Shown here one piece after another: positions 17,570 to 26,294 of a stretch of 38,951 bases of DNA (its first letter is position 1; each line of letters begins with the position of its first letter). A program made the position numbers and the translations under genes. This DNA is from Brevibacterium senegalense (GTDB lineage: Bacteria > Actinomycetota > Actinomycetes > Actinomycetales > Brevibacteriaceae), in NCBI RefSeq assembly GCF_000285835.1, contig NZ_HE978608.1:67716-106666 (forward strand), in the 5' to 3' direction. The notes under the pieces are model-generated. The model did not search any database. It was given only the letters and a program-made list of their open reading frames with translations, and was not told where the DNA came from.

Positions 17570-17637
17570 TCACTCACGGAGGTCTGCTCGCAGGTGTCCC
17601 CGGGGGCCGCGGCGGGGTGGACCGGTGCGAAGGCCGG

Positions 17638-18909
17638 TCATTCCTCCAGTGGCAGGAACGGGATGCGCTCGCCGGCCGTGACGGGGTGCGGGGGCAGGAC
17701 GAGCCACCCCTGCGCGTCCGCCAGTCCCCGCATCATGTGCGCGGCGACGTGCAGGCGCGGGCGCCAGCGGGGCTCGTCACTGTCCTCGGCCGCGCCCGGG
17801 CCGTCGTCCCCACCTTCCTGGACCCCACCCTCCGGCGTCGCCGGCACCAGTCGGTCGACCTTCTCACCGTCCAGGTCGACGGCGACGGGGACGGTGAGCG
17901 GGGCCTCGGCGGGTCGGCCGGTGAGCCCCCGCAGCAGGGCGGAGCCCACGACGCGCATCGCGGCCATCGCCGCCAGCGGGTTGCCCGGCAGCGCGAGGAT
18001 CGGGACCGGTGCGCCCGCCCGCTCATCGACCGCGAGCATCGTGGGATGCCCGGGCCGCATCCCCAGCTGGGGGATGACGACGCGCACCCCGGCCGTCGAC
18101 TCAAGGGTGGCGCGCACGTGGTCGGCGGCCGAACGCGCCGTGCCCCCCGTCGTCACGACCGCATCCGCCTGTGCGGTCAGCCGCGCGAGGGTCTCACGGG
18201 TCGTCGCCCGGTCATCGCCGATCCGCTCGACGGCCACGACCTCCTCCCCGCGCCGGGCGAGCGCATGCGGCAGCTGGACCTCGAACGCGTCCCTCACCTG
18301 CCCGGGTGCCGGCATCCCGGAGGTGACGACCTCATCGCCCGTCAGCAGCAGGGCGACGGTGCGGGCGCGGCGGACGGGTGTCGCGTCGAACCCGCAGATC
18401 GCCGCGAGCGCCACGCGGGCCGGCGTGAGCACGTCGCCGGCCCGGGCCAGCAGGTCACCGGCCTGCGCCTCGCGCCCGGCTGGTCGGATGTGGCGGCCGG
18501 GGGTCAGCTCAGTCGCGGGGGCGTCCGCGCGCAGGCGGATGCGGGCGGCCCCGGCTGCCGCCGTCTCTGTGTACTCCTGCCGCACCACGCCCGAGGCCCC
18601 GGCCGGCACCCGCCCGCCCGTCACGATCGTGCGCGCCCGGCCGGGCTCCAGGGGGGTCTCGAGCGGTGCGTCCTCGAGGTCCCATGGCGGTTCGCCCGCG
18701 ACGGCGTACCCGTCCATCGCGGCGGTCGCGACGTGGGGGACCGGCTGGGCGGCGCGCAGATCGGCCGCGAGGATCCGGCCGTGTGACTGCGCGAGGGGGA
18801 GGGACTCAGAGCCGGCCACGGCCTCGGCGGTGGTGTGCGACGTCGCGTGCGCGCCCAGCGCGTGGGCCAGGCGCATCGCCTCCGCCCAGCCGGGGTGCGG
18901 GGTGTTCAT
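17638..18909 (-). CDS. moeA: Molybdopterin molybdotransferase MoeA-like, paralogue 1
   Basis: The 423-residue protein follows the MoeA fold: N-terminal PHVATAAMDGYAV (substrate-site block), a central MPT-binding domain with LLLTGDEVV, and ILALPGNPLAAM. MoeA inserts molybdate into adenylated molybdopterin. Several usual motifs are changed: TTGGTARSAADH replaces the common SGGVSxGxxD, and the GQIYDSN block reads GQVRDAFE. A Pro/Gly/Glu-rich insert lies near residues 370-395. The ATG at 18909 overlaps the moaD stop by 4 bp (ATGA), so the two are coupled. It may have a changed role, for example with another substrate or partner. A second, more canonical moeA lies at 21741. Confidence 0.88.
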   Translation of the reverse strand: MNTPHPGWAEAMRLAHALGAHATSHTTAEAVAGSESLPLAQSHGRILAADLRAAQPVPHVATAAMDGYAVAGEPPWDLEDAPLETPLEPGRARTIVTGGRVPAGASGVVRQEYTETAAAGAARIRLRADAPATELTPGRHIRPAGREAQAGDLLARAGDVLTPARVALAAICGFDATPVRRARTVALLLTGDEVVTSGMPAPGQVRDAFEVQLPHALARRGEEVVAVERIGDDRATTRETLARLTAQADAVVTTGGTARSAADHVRATLESTAGVRVVIPQLGMRPGHPTMLAVDERAGAPVPILALPGNPLAAMAAMRVVGSALLRGLTGRPAEAPLTVPVAVDLDGEKVDRLVPATPEGGVQEGGDDGPGAAEDSDEPRWRPRLHVAAHMMRGLADAQGWLVLPPHPVTAGERIPFLPLEE

Positions 18910-19196
18910 CCGCCGGCGAACGGGGGCAGCACGTCGACGCGCATGCCCGCGTGGACTGCGGGGGCGTCGTCGTCCTGGAGCACGACGCCGTCGACCAGCA
19001 CGCTCGACCGGTCGAGGACCTGCTGCAGGGCGGGCTCGCCCGCGGGCGGATCCGGGTGGAGGGAGACCAGCAGTGCGACCAGCTGCTCGCGGGAGAGGGC
19101 GTCCGTGCGGGGCGGAAGGGCGACGGCCTCGCGCGCCGTGCCGCCGGCGGCCGCCCGCGCGGCTGCGAAGTACCGGACCTCGATCATGTCGCTCAT
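18906..19196 (-). CDS. moaD: Molybdopterin synthase small subunit MoaD
   Basis: The product of about 96 residues is a ubiquitin-fold sulfur carrier: IEVRYFAAARAAAGG at the start and LPPFAGG at the C terminus, the Gly-Gly that is adenylated by MoeB and thiocarboxylated. It donates sulfur to MoaE to make molybdopterin. The ATG at 19196 is preferred; GGAGG lies 12 bases upstream. A GTG at 19208 in the same frame overlaps that ribosome site and is unlikely. Its stop overlaps the start of moeA. Its partner MoaE is encoded as part of a fusion on the other strand, 5 kb to the right. Confidence 0.88.
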   Translation of the reverse strand: MSDMIEVRYFAAARAAAGGTAREAVALPPRTDALSREQLVALLVSLHPDPPAGEPALQQVLDRSSVLVDGVVLQDDDAPAVHAGMRVDVLPPFAGG

Positions 19197-19287
19197 CGGC
19201 GCATGCACCTCCCTCTGGGACCAGCCCCTCTGAGACTCGCCACGGGTCTCGCCCTGTCATCGGAGACCCGCCTCGAGACTATCGAGT

Positions 19288-20451
19288 TCAGCCGCCGATC
19301 GCGCTCATCGAGCGCTCCGGCTGCACATAGTCCTCGCTGTCCAGGCCCGGCGCGTCCATGCCGTGGGCGGCCGGCTTGAGCCACATCGCCTGCTGCCACA
19401 GGCGGGCGACGGACTCGTCCGACTCCCCGGAGCGCAGTGCGGCGGCCAGATCGAACTCCTCGTGGGAGAAGAGGCACGAGCGCACCCTCCCCTCCGCCGT
19501 GATGCGGGTGCGGGTGCAGGCGGAGCAGAACGGCTCCGTGACGGAGGCGATGACGCCCACCGTGCCCAGGTCCCGCGGCGGGGTCGTCCGGGAGGTGATC
19601 CGCCAGAGCTCGGCGGGGGCGCCGTCGCGCGGGGCCTGATCCGGTGCCAGGTCCCAGTGCTGCGCCAACCGGGCCCGGACCTCGGCGGCGGTGACCATCC
19701 CCTCGCGCGTCCAGCCGTGGTCCCCGTCCAGCGGCATCTGCTCGATGAAGCGCAGGCGCACGCCGCGTGACAGCGCGAACGCCAGCAGGTCCGGGGCCTG
19801 GTCGTCGTTGAGGCCGCGCATGAGGACCGCGTTGAGCTTGACCGGGTGCAGACCGGCGGCCCGGGCCGCATCGATGCCGTCCAGCACGTCCGCCAGCCGA
19901 TCGCGGCGGGCCAGCGTGCGGTAGGTGTCCGGGTCGATCGTGTCGAGGGAGACGTTGATGCGGGTGAGGCCTGCGTCCGCGAGCGTCTGCGCGCGGCGGG
20001 TCAGGCCGATCCCGTTCGTCGTGAGCGCGATGGGCAGGTCCGGGTGGTGGGCGCGGACGCCCGCGACGATGTCCTCGAGGTCGGGGCGGATGAGCGGCTC
20101 GCCGCCGGTCAGGCGCAGGTCGCGGACGCCGTGGACGGTGACGGCGATGTCGACGAGGCGGACGACCTCGTCCGCGGTGAGGAGGGAGGACTGGGGCATC
20201 CAGTCCATGCCCTCGGCCGGCATGCAGTACGTGCACCGCAGATTGCATTTGTCCGTCAGTGAGATCCGCAGGTCCGTGCCGCGCCTGCCGAAGCGGTCGT
20301 GGAGGCCCGGTGCGGTGGGTGCGTCACCGGCGCGGTCGTCCAGATGCGCACGGGTCGCGGCCGCGGATCGCGCGCGCAACCGCGCTGCTGCATCTGGGGA
20401 ATCTCCGTCCGCTGCGCCGCGGACGGTGGGCATCCCGAGGCTCACGTCCAT
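19288..20451 (-). CDS. moaA: GTP 3',8-cyclase MoaA
   Basis: The 387-residue radical-SAM protein catalyses the first step of molybdenum cofactor synthesis. The SAM cluster motif is CNLRCTYC (Cys69, Cys73, Cys76); RLTGGEPLIRPD follows. The second, C-terminal cluster is marked by CSACTRTR and a third Cys in RVRSCLF. The chain ends in SAIGG, the conserved Gly-Gly tail needed for activity. A 50-residue Ala/Arg-rich extension precedes the core. TGGAGGGGT directly precedes the ATG. It lies upstream of moaD on the same strand with a gap of 91 bp, and is divergent from the MFS gene with 63 bp between starts. Confidence 0.95.
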   Translation of the reverse strand: MDVSLGMPTVRGAADGDSPDAAARLRARSAAATRAHLDDRAGDAPTAPGLHDRFGRRGTDLRISLTDKCNLRCTYCMPAEGMDWMPQSSLLTADEVVRLVDIAVTVHGVRDLRLTGGEPLIRPDLEDIVAGVRAHHPDLPIALTTNGIGLTRRAQTLADAGLTRINVSLDTIDPDTYRTLARRDRLADVLDGIDAARAAGLHPVKLNAVLMRGLNDDQAPDLLAFALSRGVRLRFIEQMPLDGDHGWTREGMVTAAEVRARLAQHWDLAPDQAPRDGAPAELWRITSRTTPPRDLGTVGVIASVTEPFCSACTRTRITAEGRVRSCLFSHEEFDLAAALRSGESDESVARLWQQAMWLKPAAHGMDAPGLDSEDYVQPERSMSAIGG

Positions 20452-20502
20452 ACCCCTCCAGTGTAGTGACAGTGGCAAGGGGAGCGGCGCGGGCGGGCAG
20501 GA

Positions 20503-20508
20503 TAGCCT
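20503..20508 (+). promoter_or_regulatory. -10 element of the MFS gene, leaderless layout
   Basis: TAGCCT (TAnnnT) ends six bases before the ATG at 20515, so the expected +1 is the A of the ATG. No ribosome site precedes the gene. No good -35 is visible. Confidence 0.4.
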
Positions 20509-20514
20509 GCGGAC

Positions 20515-21666
20515 ATGTCCTCCTCCCGTCCCGGCTCCGTCCTGCGCGAGCCCGGCATGCCGCTGCTGGTGCTCATGACCGCACTGGGCTTCTCCGGTTT
20601 CGCGGCGCTCATGCCGGTCGCACCGCTGTGGGCGGTGCACGGCGGTGCCGGGTCCGTGGGCGCGGGGGCGGTCAACGGTGTCCTCATGCTCTTCACCGTC
20701 CTCACCCAGATGGTGGTGCCCCGGTCGCTGCGTCGCTTCGGCTGGACGCCGGTGCTGGCGGCCGGGATGCTGCTGCTGGGCGTGCCGTCGGCCTTCTTCG
20801 CGCTGAGCGACGCGCTCGCCCCCGTCCTCGTCCTGTCCGCGGTCCGCGGCATGGGCTTCGGCGTGCTGACGGTGTGCGGCAGCGCGCTGGTCGCCGAGCT
20901 CGTCGAGCCGGCCCGCCGCGGCCAGGCGATCGGTGTCTACGGACTCGCGATCGCCGCCCCGCAGATCCTCTTCGTCTCCGGCGGTCCCTGGGTGGTCGAG
21001 AACCTGGGGTACGGCGTCATCTTCGCGATCGGCGTGCTGCCGGTCGTGGCGACGGTGCCGGCCGTGCTGCTGGGCCGCATGGCCGAGCACGTCCCGGAGG
21101 CGAACGAGCCCGCGCCCTACACCGCGCTCCTGCGTCCCATGGCACTCCTGCTGGCGGTCACCCTGGCCGGTGGCGCGCTCATCACCTTCATGGCGCCCAT
21201 GAGCGACAGCGCGCTGCTGAGCACCGTCGCTCTCCTGCTCCTCACGGCGGCCGCTGCGATCGCCCGCTGGAGGGCCGGCGGACTGGCGGACCGTCACGGC
21301 GCGCAGGCCTACATCTGGCCGCTGGTGCTGCTCACCGTCGTGGGGATGGCCGTCGTCGCATGGGCGGTCAGCGACCCGCTGGACACGGTCGCGTGGGCGC
21401 TGCTGCTGGGTGCGACGATCGTGGGTATCAGCTACGGCGGGCTGCAGAACCTCACCCTCGTCATCGCGTTCGAGGCGGTCCGCCGGCCGCACTACGGCGC
21501 GGCCAGCGCGGTGTGGAACATCGGCTTCGATGCGGGGACCGGGGTGGGCGCGATGGTCATCGGCCTCATCGCTGGCGGCTCCTCCTACACGACCGCCCTG
21601 CTGGTGGGCGGCGCGGTCTCGCTGCTGACGGTGCCGCTGGCCTTCGCCCGCCCGAAGCTGCGGTAG
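20515..21666 (+). CDS. MFS transporter of unknown substrate
   Basis: The 383-residue protein has about twelve membrane helices and the MFS inter-helix signature between helices 2 and 3 in a degenerate form (VVPRSLRRFGWTPVLAAG). The RxGxxxxGxxG-type helix 4 block is RGMGFGVLTVCGSALVAELV and the helix 5 motif begins GQAIGVYGLAIAAPQ. It sits inside the molybdenum cofactor cluster, divergent from moaA and followed by moeA with 74 bp. Whether it moves a metal, an oxyanion or something unrelated cannot be told. Confidence 0.85.
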   Translation: MSSSRPGSVLREPGMPLLVLMTALGFSGFAALMPVAPLWAVHGGAGSVGAGAVNGVLMLFTVLTQMVVPRSLRRFGWTPVLAAGMLLLGVPSAFFALSDALAPVLVLSAVRGMGFGVLTVCGSALVAELVEPARRGQAIGVYGLAIAAPQILFVSGGPWVVENLGYGVIFAIGVLPVVATVPAVLLGRMAEHVPEANEPAPYTALLRPMALLLAVTLAGGALITFMAPMSDSALLSTVALLLLTAAAAIARWRAGGLADRHGAQAYIWPLVLLTVVGMAVVAWAVSDPLDTVAWALLLGATIVGISYGGLQNLTLVIAFEAVRRPHYGAASAVWNIGFDAGTGVGAMVIGLIAGGSSYTTALLVGGAVSLLTVPLAFARPKLR

Positions 21667-21727
21667 CCGCCCGGGAACCGCCGCCGAGGCCGTCCACAGT
21701 TCCCAGACCCCGCTCACCGTCCGCCGG

Positions 21728-21733
21728 TAGAGT
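21728..21733 (+). promoter_or_regulatory. -10 element of the second moeA operon
   Basis: TAGAGT (TAnnnT) lies seven bases before the ATG at 21741. The mRNA would begin at or one base before the start codon. No ribosome site is seen. Confidence 0.4.
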
Positions 21734-21740
21734 CGTCCGC

Positions 21741-23060
21741 ATGACCGCACCCGGTGTTCCGGCCTCGCCGCCCGCCGTCCAGGGGCCGTTCCGCAGCTGG
21801 TCGCAGCCGCGCTCGGTCGACCAGCACGTGGACCTCCTCGCCCAGGCGCTCAGCACGCGCGCACTGGGACAGGAGTCCGTGCGCGTGACGGAGGCGCTGC
21901 GCCGCGTGCTGGTCGACGACTTCCGCGCACCCACGGACCTGCCGCGCTTCGACGACTCGCAGATGGACGGGTTCGCGCTCGCCTCCGCGGGGACTCCCGG
22001 CACCTTCGAGGTCGCGGGTGTGACCGCGGCCGGGCACACGGGGGAGGAAGTGCCCGCCGGCGCGGCCACCGCGATCATGACGGGCGCACCCGTGCCGCCG
22101 GGAACGGACGCCGTCGTCCCCGTCGAGGCGACCGACGGGTTCGACGCCGCCTCGATCCGCGTCGACGCCGTGCCATCCGGACAGTTCGTCCGCCACCGCG
22201 GCAGCGACATCCGGGAGGGCGACCCCGCCCTGCCGGCGGATGTCCCGCTGACCCCGGCCGCGCTGGGCGTGCTCGCCGCGTTCGGTCTCGTCGAGGTCCC
22301 GGTGCGCGCGTGTCCGCGCGCCCTCATCGTGGCCGGAGGCGACGAGGTCGCGGTCCCCGGCGAGACCCTGCGGCCCGGCCAGCTCTACGACGCGAACACC
22401 GCCCTGCTGACGGCGGTGCTGCGGTCCGCGGGAGCGGCGGTCGCGGATTCGATCGTCGTGAACGACGACGTCGACGACTTCCGCACCGCCCTGGGGGAAC
22501 GGATCCGCGCGGTCGACCCGGACCTCGTCGTCACGAGCGGCGGCATCAGCGCGGGCCGCTTCGAGGTCGTCCAGCAGAGCCTGGCCGACAGTGCGGACCT
22601 GGACGGGTACACCCCGCACGTGGGGTTCGGCTCCATCGCGATGCAGCCGGGCGGTCCGCAGGGGGCCGGAGTGCTCCGCTGCGACGAGGGGAACTGCGTC
22701 CCGATCGTCTGCTTCCCAGGCAATCCGGTCAGCACGTGGATCAGCGCGCACGTGCTGCTGCGCGATGCGATCGCCCGCGCCTGGCGGACGTGCGCACCGG
22801 CGCGTCGGATCAGCGCCGCACTCGTCGAGGACGTGACACCCCTGCCCACCCGCACCCAGATCCGGCGGGCCCGCACGGACGTGGGTCTGCAGGCCGACGG
22901 CACACTCGACGCCGCCTCCACCCAGCTGCGGACCCACGCGCTGGCCGGCACCAGTTCGCATCTGCTGGCGACCGCCGCGCGTGCGGACTCCCTCATCGTC
23001 GTCCCGCCCGGTGATGTACCGCTGCCGGCGGGCACTCCCGTCGAGGTGGTGCTGCTGTGA
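21741..23060 (+). CDS. moeA: Molybdopterin molybdotransferase MoeA, paralogue 2
   Basis: The 439-residue protein keeps the usual MoeA landmarks: DDSQMDGFAL, IMTGAPVPPGTDAVVPVE, GDEV followed by GQLYDANT, TSGGISAG and CFPGNPVSTW, with the C-terminal beta domain after about residue 350. It inserts molybdate into the cofactor. The first 30 residues are an extension. The stop overlaps the GTG of moaC (GTGA). It heads the plus-strand operon moeA-moaC-moaBE-moeB-fdhD. Compared with the other MoeA of this window, it is the more canonical enzyme. Confidence 0.93.
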   Translation: MTAPGVPASPPAVQGPFRSWSQPRSVDQHVDLLAQALSTRALGQESVRVTEALRRVLVDDFRAPTDLPRFDDSQMDGFALASAGTPGTFEVAGVTAAGHTGEEVPAGAATAIMTGAPVPPGTDAVVPVEATDGFDAASIRVDAVPSGQFVRHRGSDIREGDPALPADVPLTPAALGVLAAFGLVEVPVRACPRALIVAGGDEVAVPGETLRPGQLYDANTALLTAVLRSAGAAVADSIVVNDDVDDFRTALGERIRAVDPDLVVTSGGISAGRFEVVQQSLADSADLDGYTPHVGFGSIAMQPGGPQGAGVLRCDEGNCVPIVCFPGNPVSTWISAHVLLRDAIARAWRTCAPARRISAALVEDVTPLPTRTQIRRARTDVGLQADGTLDAASTQLRTHALAGTSSHLLATAARADSLIVVPPGDVPLPAGTPVEVVLL

Positions 23061-23599
23061 GCGCCCGCGACCCGTCCGAAACCCGGGATCGCGGGTCGGA
23101 GGCCCACGACGACGCCCGCACCGACGGTCGGCTCACCCACGTCCGTGACGACGGTTCCGCCCACATGGTCGATGTGTCCGCCAAGGCCGTGACTTTCCGT
23201 GTCGCGATCGCCTCGTCCCGGCTCACGACGACGGCTCGGGTCGTCGACCAGATGCTCGACGGCTCCCTGCCCAAGGGGGATGCGCTGGCGGTCGCGCGCG
23301 TCGCGGGCATCATGGCGGCCAAGCGCACGCCGGACCTGGTGCCGCTGTGCCACCCGCTGCCGCTGACCGGGGTGGCGGTGGACCTGAAGCGCGCCGCGGA
23401 CGATCCGGGGGCGATCGACATCCGGGCACGGGTGAAGACGACCGGGGTGACGGGGGTGGAGATGGAGGCGCTCACGGCGGCCTCCGTCGCCGCGCTCACC
23501 CTCTACGACATGGTGAAGGCGCTGGACCGGGAGGCCGTCATCGGCCCCACCCGCGTCGAGCACAAGGCCGGGGGCGCCTCCGGCGACTGGAGCAGATGA
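23057..23599 (+). CDS. moaC: Cyclic pyranopterin monophosphate synthase MoaC
   Basis: The 180-residue protein carries the MoaC blocks MVDVSAKAVTFRVA, AGIMAAKRTPDLVPLCHPLPL (with the conserved Cys-His-Pro) and GVEMEALTAASVAALTLYDMVKA with the catalytic Lys. It converts the MoaA product to cyclic pyranopterin monophosphate. A 35-residue charged extension precedes the core. The start is a GTG that overlaps the moeA stop; translation is coupled. Confidence 0.96.
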   Translation: MSARDPSETRDRGSEAHDDARTDGRLTHVRDDGSAHMVDVSAKAVTFRVAIASSRLTTTARVVDQMLDGSLPKGDALAVARVAGIMAAKRTPDLVPLCHPLPLTGVAVDLKRAADDPGAIDIRARVKTTGVTGVEMEALTAASVAALTLYDMVKALDREAVIGPTRVEHKAGGASGDWSR

Positions 23600-25009
23600 G
23601 TGGACGAGCAGGAGACGAACGGCCACGGACGGCACGGTCGGGCACCCGAGCACGCACGACAGGTCTCGCGCGGCGCAGGCTCGGTTCCGCACGGGAGCGC
23701 GGACGGCCCGGAGCGCACGGGTGGGGCTGATCACGAGGGTCGGCACGCGCGCGTGGGCCCCGCCTCGCGCCAGAGCGCCCGCGACGGCGTGCGCCTGAGC
23801 CGTCCCGAATCCGACCGTCGTGCCCGTCGCGCCACGCGCGGCGGCGACCGGTCCCCCACCTTCGGGGCCGGGAGGCGAGCCGTCGTCCTCGTGGTGTCGA
23901 CCTCGGCAGCGGCCGGTACGGCGGAGGACTCCGCAGGCCCCGTGCTGGTGGGCTGGCTGCAGGAGCGCGGCTACGAGGTCGACGGCGCGCAGATCGTTCC
24001 GGACGGGCCAGAAGTGGGCCGTGTGCTCGCCCACCACCTGCACGAACTGCCGGACGCGCAGCGACCGCGCATCCTCGTGACGACCGGTGGCACCGGGATG
24101 GCGCCCGATGATGCGACGCCGGAGCAGACCCGCCGGTTCCTCGACAAGGAGGCGACGGGCATCGCGCACGCGCTCGTGGACTTCGGCCTGGCCAAACTGC
24201 CCGAGGCCGCGATGAGTCGCGGGACCGCCGGCTCCGCGGGGCGCACGTTCGTCGTGAATCTGCCTGGCTCGGTGGGTGGGGTGAAGGACGGCATCACGGT
24301 CCTCGACCCGATCCTCCACCACATCCAGGCGCAGCTGGAGGACGGCCTGGACGGCAGGAGCGCCGCGGACGACGGCGTGCACCCGCCGCGGCCGCAGGTT
24401 CAGCAGGAGGAACCCGCTCCCGAGGCCGTGGCTGAGACCGCGGCCGAAGTTGGGCCCCAGCCTGCGGAGGCCAAGGCCGAGGCCGGAGCTGAGACTGAGG
24501 CCGAGGCGGGGATCCAGGACGCGGGCTCTGCAACCCCGGCCACGGGGGAACCGGCCGCTGATAGTCAGGCAACCGGGGCCTCGGGCCAGGGAGACTTCTT
24601 CGCCCGCCTCACTTCCTCGCCCCTCGACGTGGACGCCGCACAGGCACGCGTCCTCACCCCCGCGATGGGTGCCGTCGCGCTGTTCCGCGGGGTGGTGCGC
24701 GACCACGACAGCGGGAAATCCGGCGTCGTGGGGCTCGAGTACACGGCGCATCCGGACGCGGAGCGGATCCTCGGGGAGGTGCTCGCGGAGGCGCACGCGG
24801 ACTTCCCGGACGTGCGCCTGTGGGCAGAGCACCGCGTGGGCAAGCTGGCGGTGGGGGATGATGCGCTGGTGGTCGTGGCGGGCTCGGCGCATCGGCGCGA
24901 GGCGTTCGCCGCCTGCGCAGAGCTGGTCGACCGCATCAAGGCCCGCGTCCCCATCTGGAAGAAGCAGGACTACGCGGACGGAACCCACGACTGGGTGGGG
25001 ATCGAGTGA
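23600..25009 (+). CDS. moaBE: Fusion of molybdopterin adenylyltransferase (MoaB/MogA) and molybdopterin synthase large subunit (MoaE)
   Basis: The frame of 469 residues contains two enzymes. Residues 93-250 are a MoaB/MogA domain with VSTSAAAGTAEDSAGP and TTGGTGMAPDDATPE, which adenylates molybdopterin. Residues 250-335 are an Ala/Glu/Pro linker. Residues 335-469 are a MoaE domain with GAVALFRGVVRDHDSGK, LEYTAHPDA, RVGKLAVGDDALVVV and the C-terminal IKARVPIWKKQ. MoaE joins with MoaD to make molybdopterin, so the fusion couples that step to the following one. The first 90 residues are Arg-rich, look disordered and may be partly untranslated. The GTG at 23600 follows the moaC stop directly; an overlapping ATG at 23596 is in another frame that ends at 23730. 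Confidence 0.9.
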   Translation: MDEQETNGHGRHGRAPEHARQVSRGAGSVPHGSADGPERTGGADHEGRHARVGPASRQSARDGVRLSRPESDRRARRATRGGDRSPTFGAGRRAVVLVVSTSAAAGTAEDSAGPVLVGWLQERGYEVDGAQIVPDGPEVGRVLAHHLHELPDAQRPRILVTTGGTGMAPDDATPEQTRRFLDKEATGIAHALVDFGLAKLPEAAMSRGTAGSAGRTFVVNLPGSVGGVKDGITVLDPILHHIQAQLEDGLDGRSAADDGVHPPRPQVQQEEPAPEAVAETAAEVGPQPAEAKAEAGAETEAEAGIQDAGSATPATGEPAADSQATGASGQGDFFARLTSSPLDVDAAQARVLTPAMGAVALFRGVVRDHDSGKSGVVGLEYTAHPDAERILGEVLAEAHADFPDVRLWAEHRVGKLAVGDDALVVVAGSAHRREAFAACAELVDRIKARVPIWKKQDYADGTHDWVGIE

Positions 25010-25022
25010 CGGAGCGGGTCGA

Positions 25023-26267
25023 GTGACGCAGAGGGTCGCCTCGGAGTCCGCCGGGTCGGATCGCTACGCCCGGCAGACGCAGGTGCCCGGAGTGGGGGAG
25101 GCCGGGCAAGCGCGGCTGGCGCAGGCGCGGGTGCTGCTGGTGGGTGCGGGCGGCCTCGGGAGTCCGGCGGGCCTGTATCTGGCCGGCGCCGGGATCGGGA
25201 CGATTGGGATCGTCGACGACGACCGGGTGGAGCGCAGCAACCTGCACCGGCAGATCGTCCACCGGGCGGACGACGAGGGGCGGCTCAAGGTCGATTCCGC
25301 GGCGGACACCCTCCGCGCGCTCAACCCTGAGGTGACCGTCCGGACCCACCCGCTGCGTCTCACGCGGGACACGGTCGTGGACGTCGTGCGGGACTACGAC
25401 TTCGTCGTCGACGGGGCGGATTCGTTCCCCACGCGGGCGCTCGTGTCCGATGCGTGCACCGTGCTCGACATCCCGCACGTGTGGGCGGCGGTGCTGACGG
25501 ACGGCGGGCAGCTGAGCGTCTTCCACGCCTCGCGCGGGCCGGTCTACCGCGACCTCATGCCGGTGCTGCCGCCGGCGGGTGCGGTGCCCAGCTGCGCGGT
25601 CGCCGGGGTGCTGGGGACGGTGCCCGGAGTGCTGGGCACGGCGATGGCCGGCGAGGTGCTCAAGCTGGTGCTGGGGATCGGTCAGCCCGCGATCGGCCGC
25701 GTGCTCGTCTATGACATGCTGACCGCCGAGTGGGAGTCCGTGCCGCTGGCGCGCTCGCCGCGCGTGACCCGGCCGGTCACCGAGGCGGACGTGGGTGCCG
25801 ACCTGCCCCGCCAGATGAGCATGAGCGACCTGGATCCGGGGGCCGTTGCCGCTGACGGCGGACTCATCATCGACGTCCGGACCCCCGCCGAGGCCGCCGC
25901 CGGGATGATCCCGCACGCTCACCACCTGCCGCTGGGCAGGATCGAGGTCGACCCGCAGGGTGCGCTGGCGCAGGTGCGGGAGTGGGCGGAGGAACTGGCG
26001 GGGGCCGCCGGGGCGGTGTCGACTGGGCCGGGGTCGGCCGGGACCGTCGACGTCTACCTGCACTGCAAGACCGGGGTGCGCTCGGCGCGGGCGCAGGCGC
26101 TGCTCGAAGGAGTGCTGCAGGTGGAGACGCAGGCTGTCGGTGAGGTGGCCTCGGCGGGGAATGCGACCGGTCGTCGTGAGGCCGCCACGACCAGTGTGCC
26201 GTTGCGGCTCATCGACCTGGCCGGTGGGTACGAGGCCTGGGTGCGGGACACTGGAGGGGACGCCTGA
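25023..26267 (+). CDS. moeZ: Molybdopterin-synthase adenylyltransferase with rhodanese domain (MoeB/MoeZ)
   Basis: The 414-residue protein begins with an E1-like domain: GAGGLGS at 41-47 (ATP site), DDDRVERSNLHRQIVH and the VPSCAVAGVLG block. It ends with a rhodanese domain (IIDVRTPAEAA; active-site Cys348 in HCKTGVRS). It adenylates the C terminus of MoaD and passes on a persulfide sulfur, like mycobacterial MoeZ. The zinc Cys pairs of Escherichia coli MoeB are not evident. An unusual Gly/Ala/Thr insert lies just after the rhodanese Cys helix. The GTG at 25023 is supported by GGAG eight bases upstream. The 13-bp gap to the fusion gene indicates one operon. Confidence 0.92.
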   Translation: MTQRVASESAGSDRYARQTQVPGVGEAGQARLAQARVLLVGAGGLGSPAGLYLAGAGIGTIGIVDDDRVERSNLHRQIVHRADDEGRLKVDSAADTLRALNPEVTVRTHPLRLTRDTVVDVVRDYDFVVDGADSFPTRALVSDACTVLDIPHVWAAVLTDGGQLSVFHASRGPVYRDLMPVLPPAGAVPSCAVAGVLGTVPGVLGTAMAGEVLKLVLGIGQPAIGRVLVYDMLTAEWESVPLARSPRVTRPVTEADVGADLPRQMSMSDLDPGAVAADGGLIIDVRTPAEAAAGMIPHAHHLPLGRIEVDPQGALAQVREWAEELAGAAGAVSTGPGSAGTVDVYLHCKTGVRSARAQALLEGVLQVETQAVGEVASAGNATGRREAATTSVPLRLIDLAGGYEAWVRDTGGDA

Positions 26268-26294
26268 GTCGGAGGGCCGAGGTCGGGCGACCAC

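Noticed and set aside
17521..17580. ModE binding site of the enterobacterial type
   Set aside because: The sequence lacks the TATA-rich inverted repeat; the GC-rich 12-mers are a different motif.
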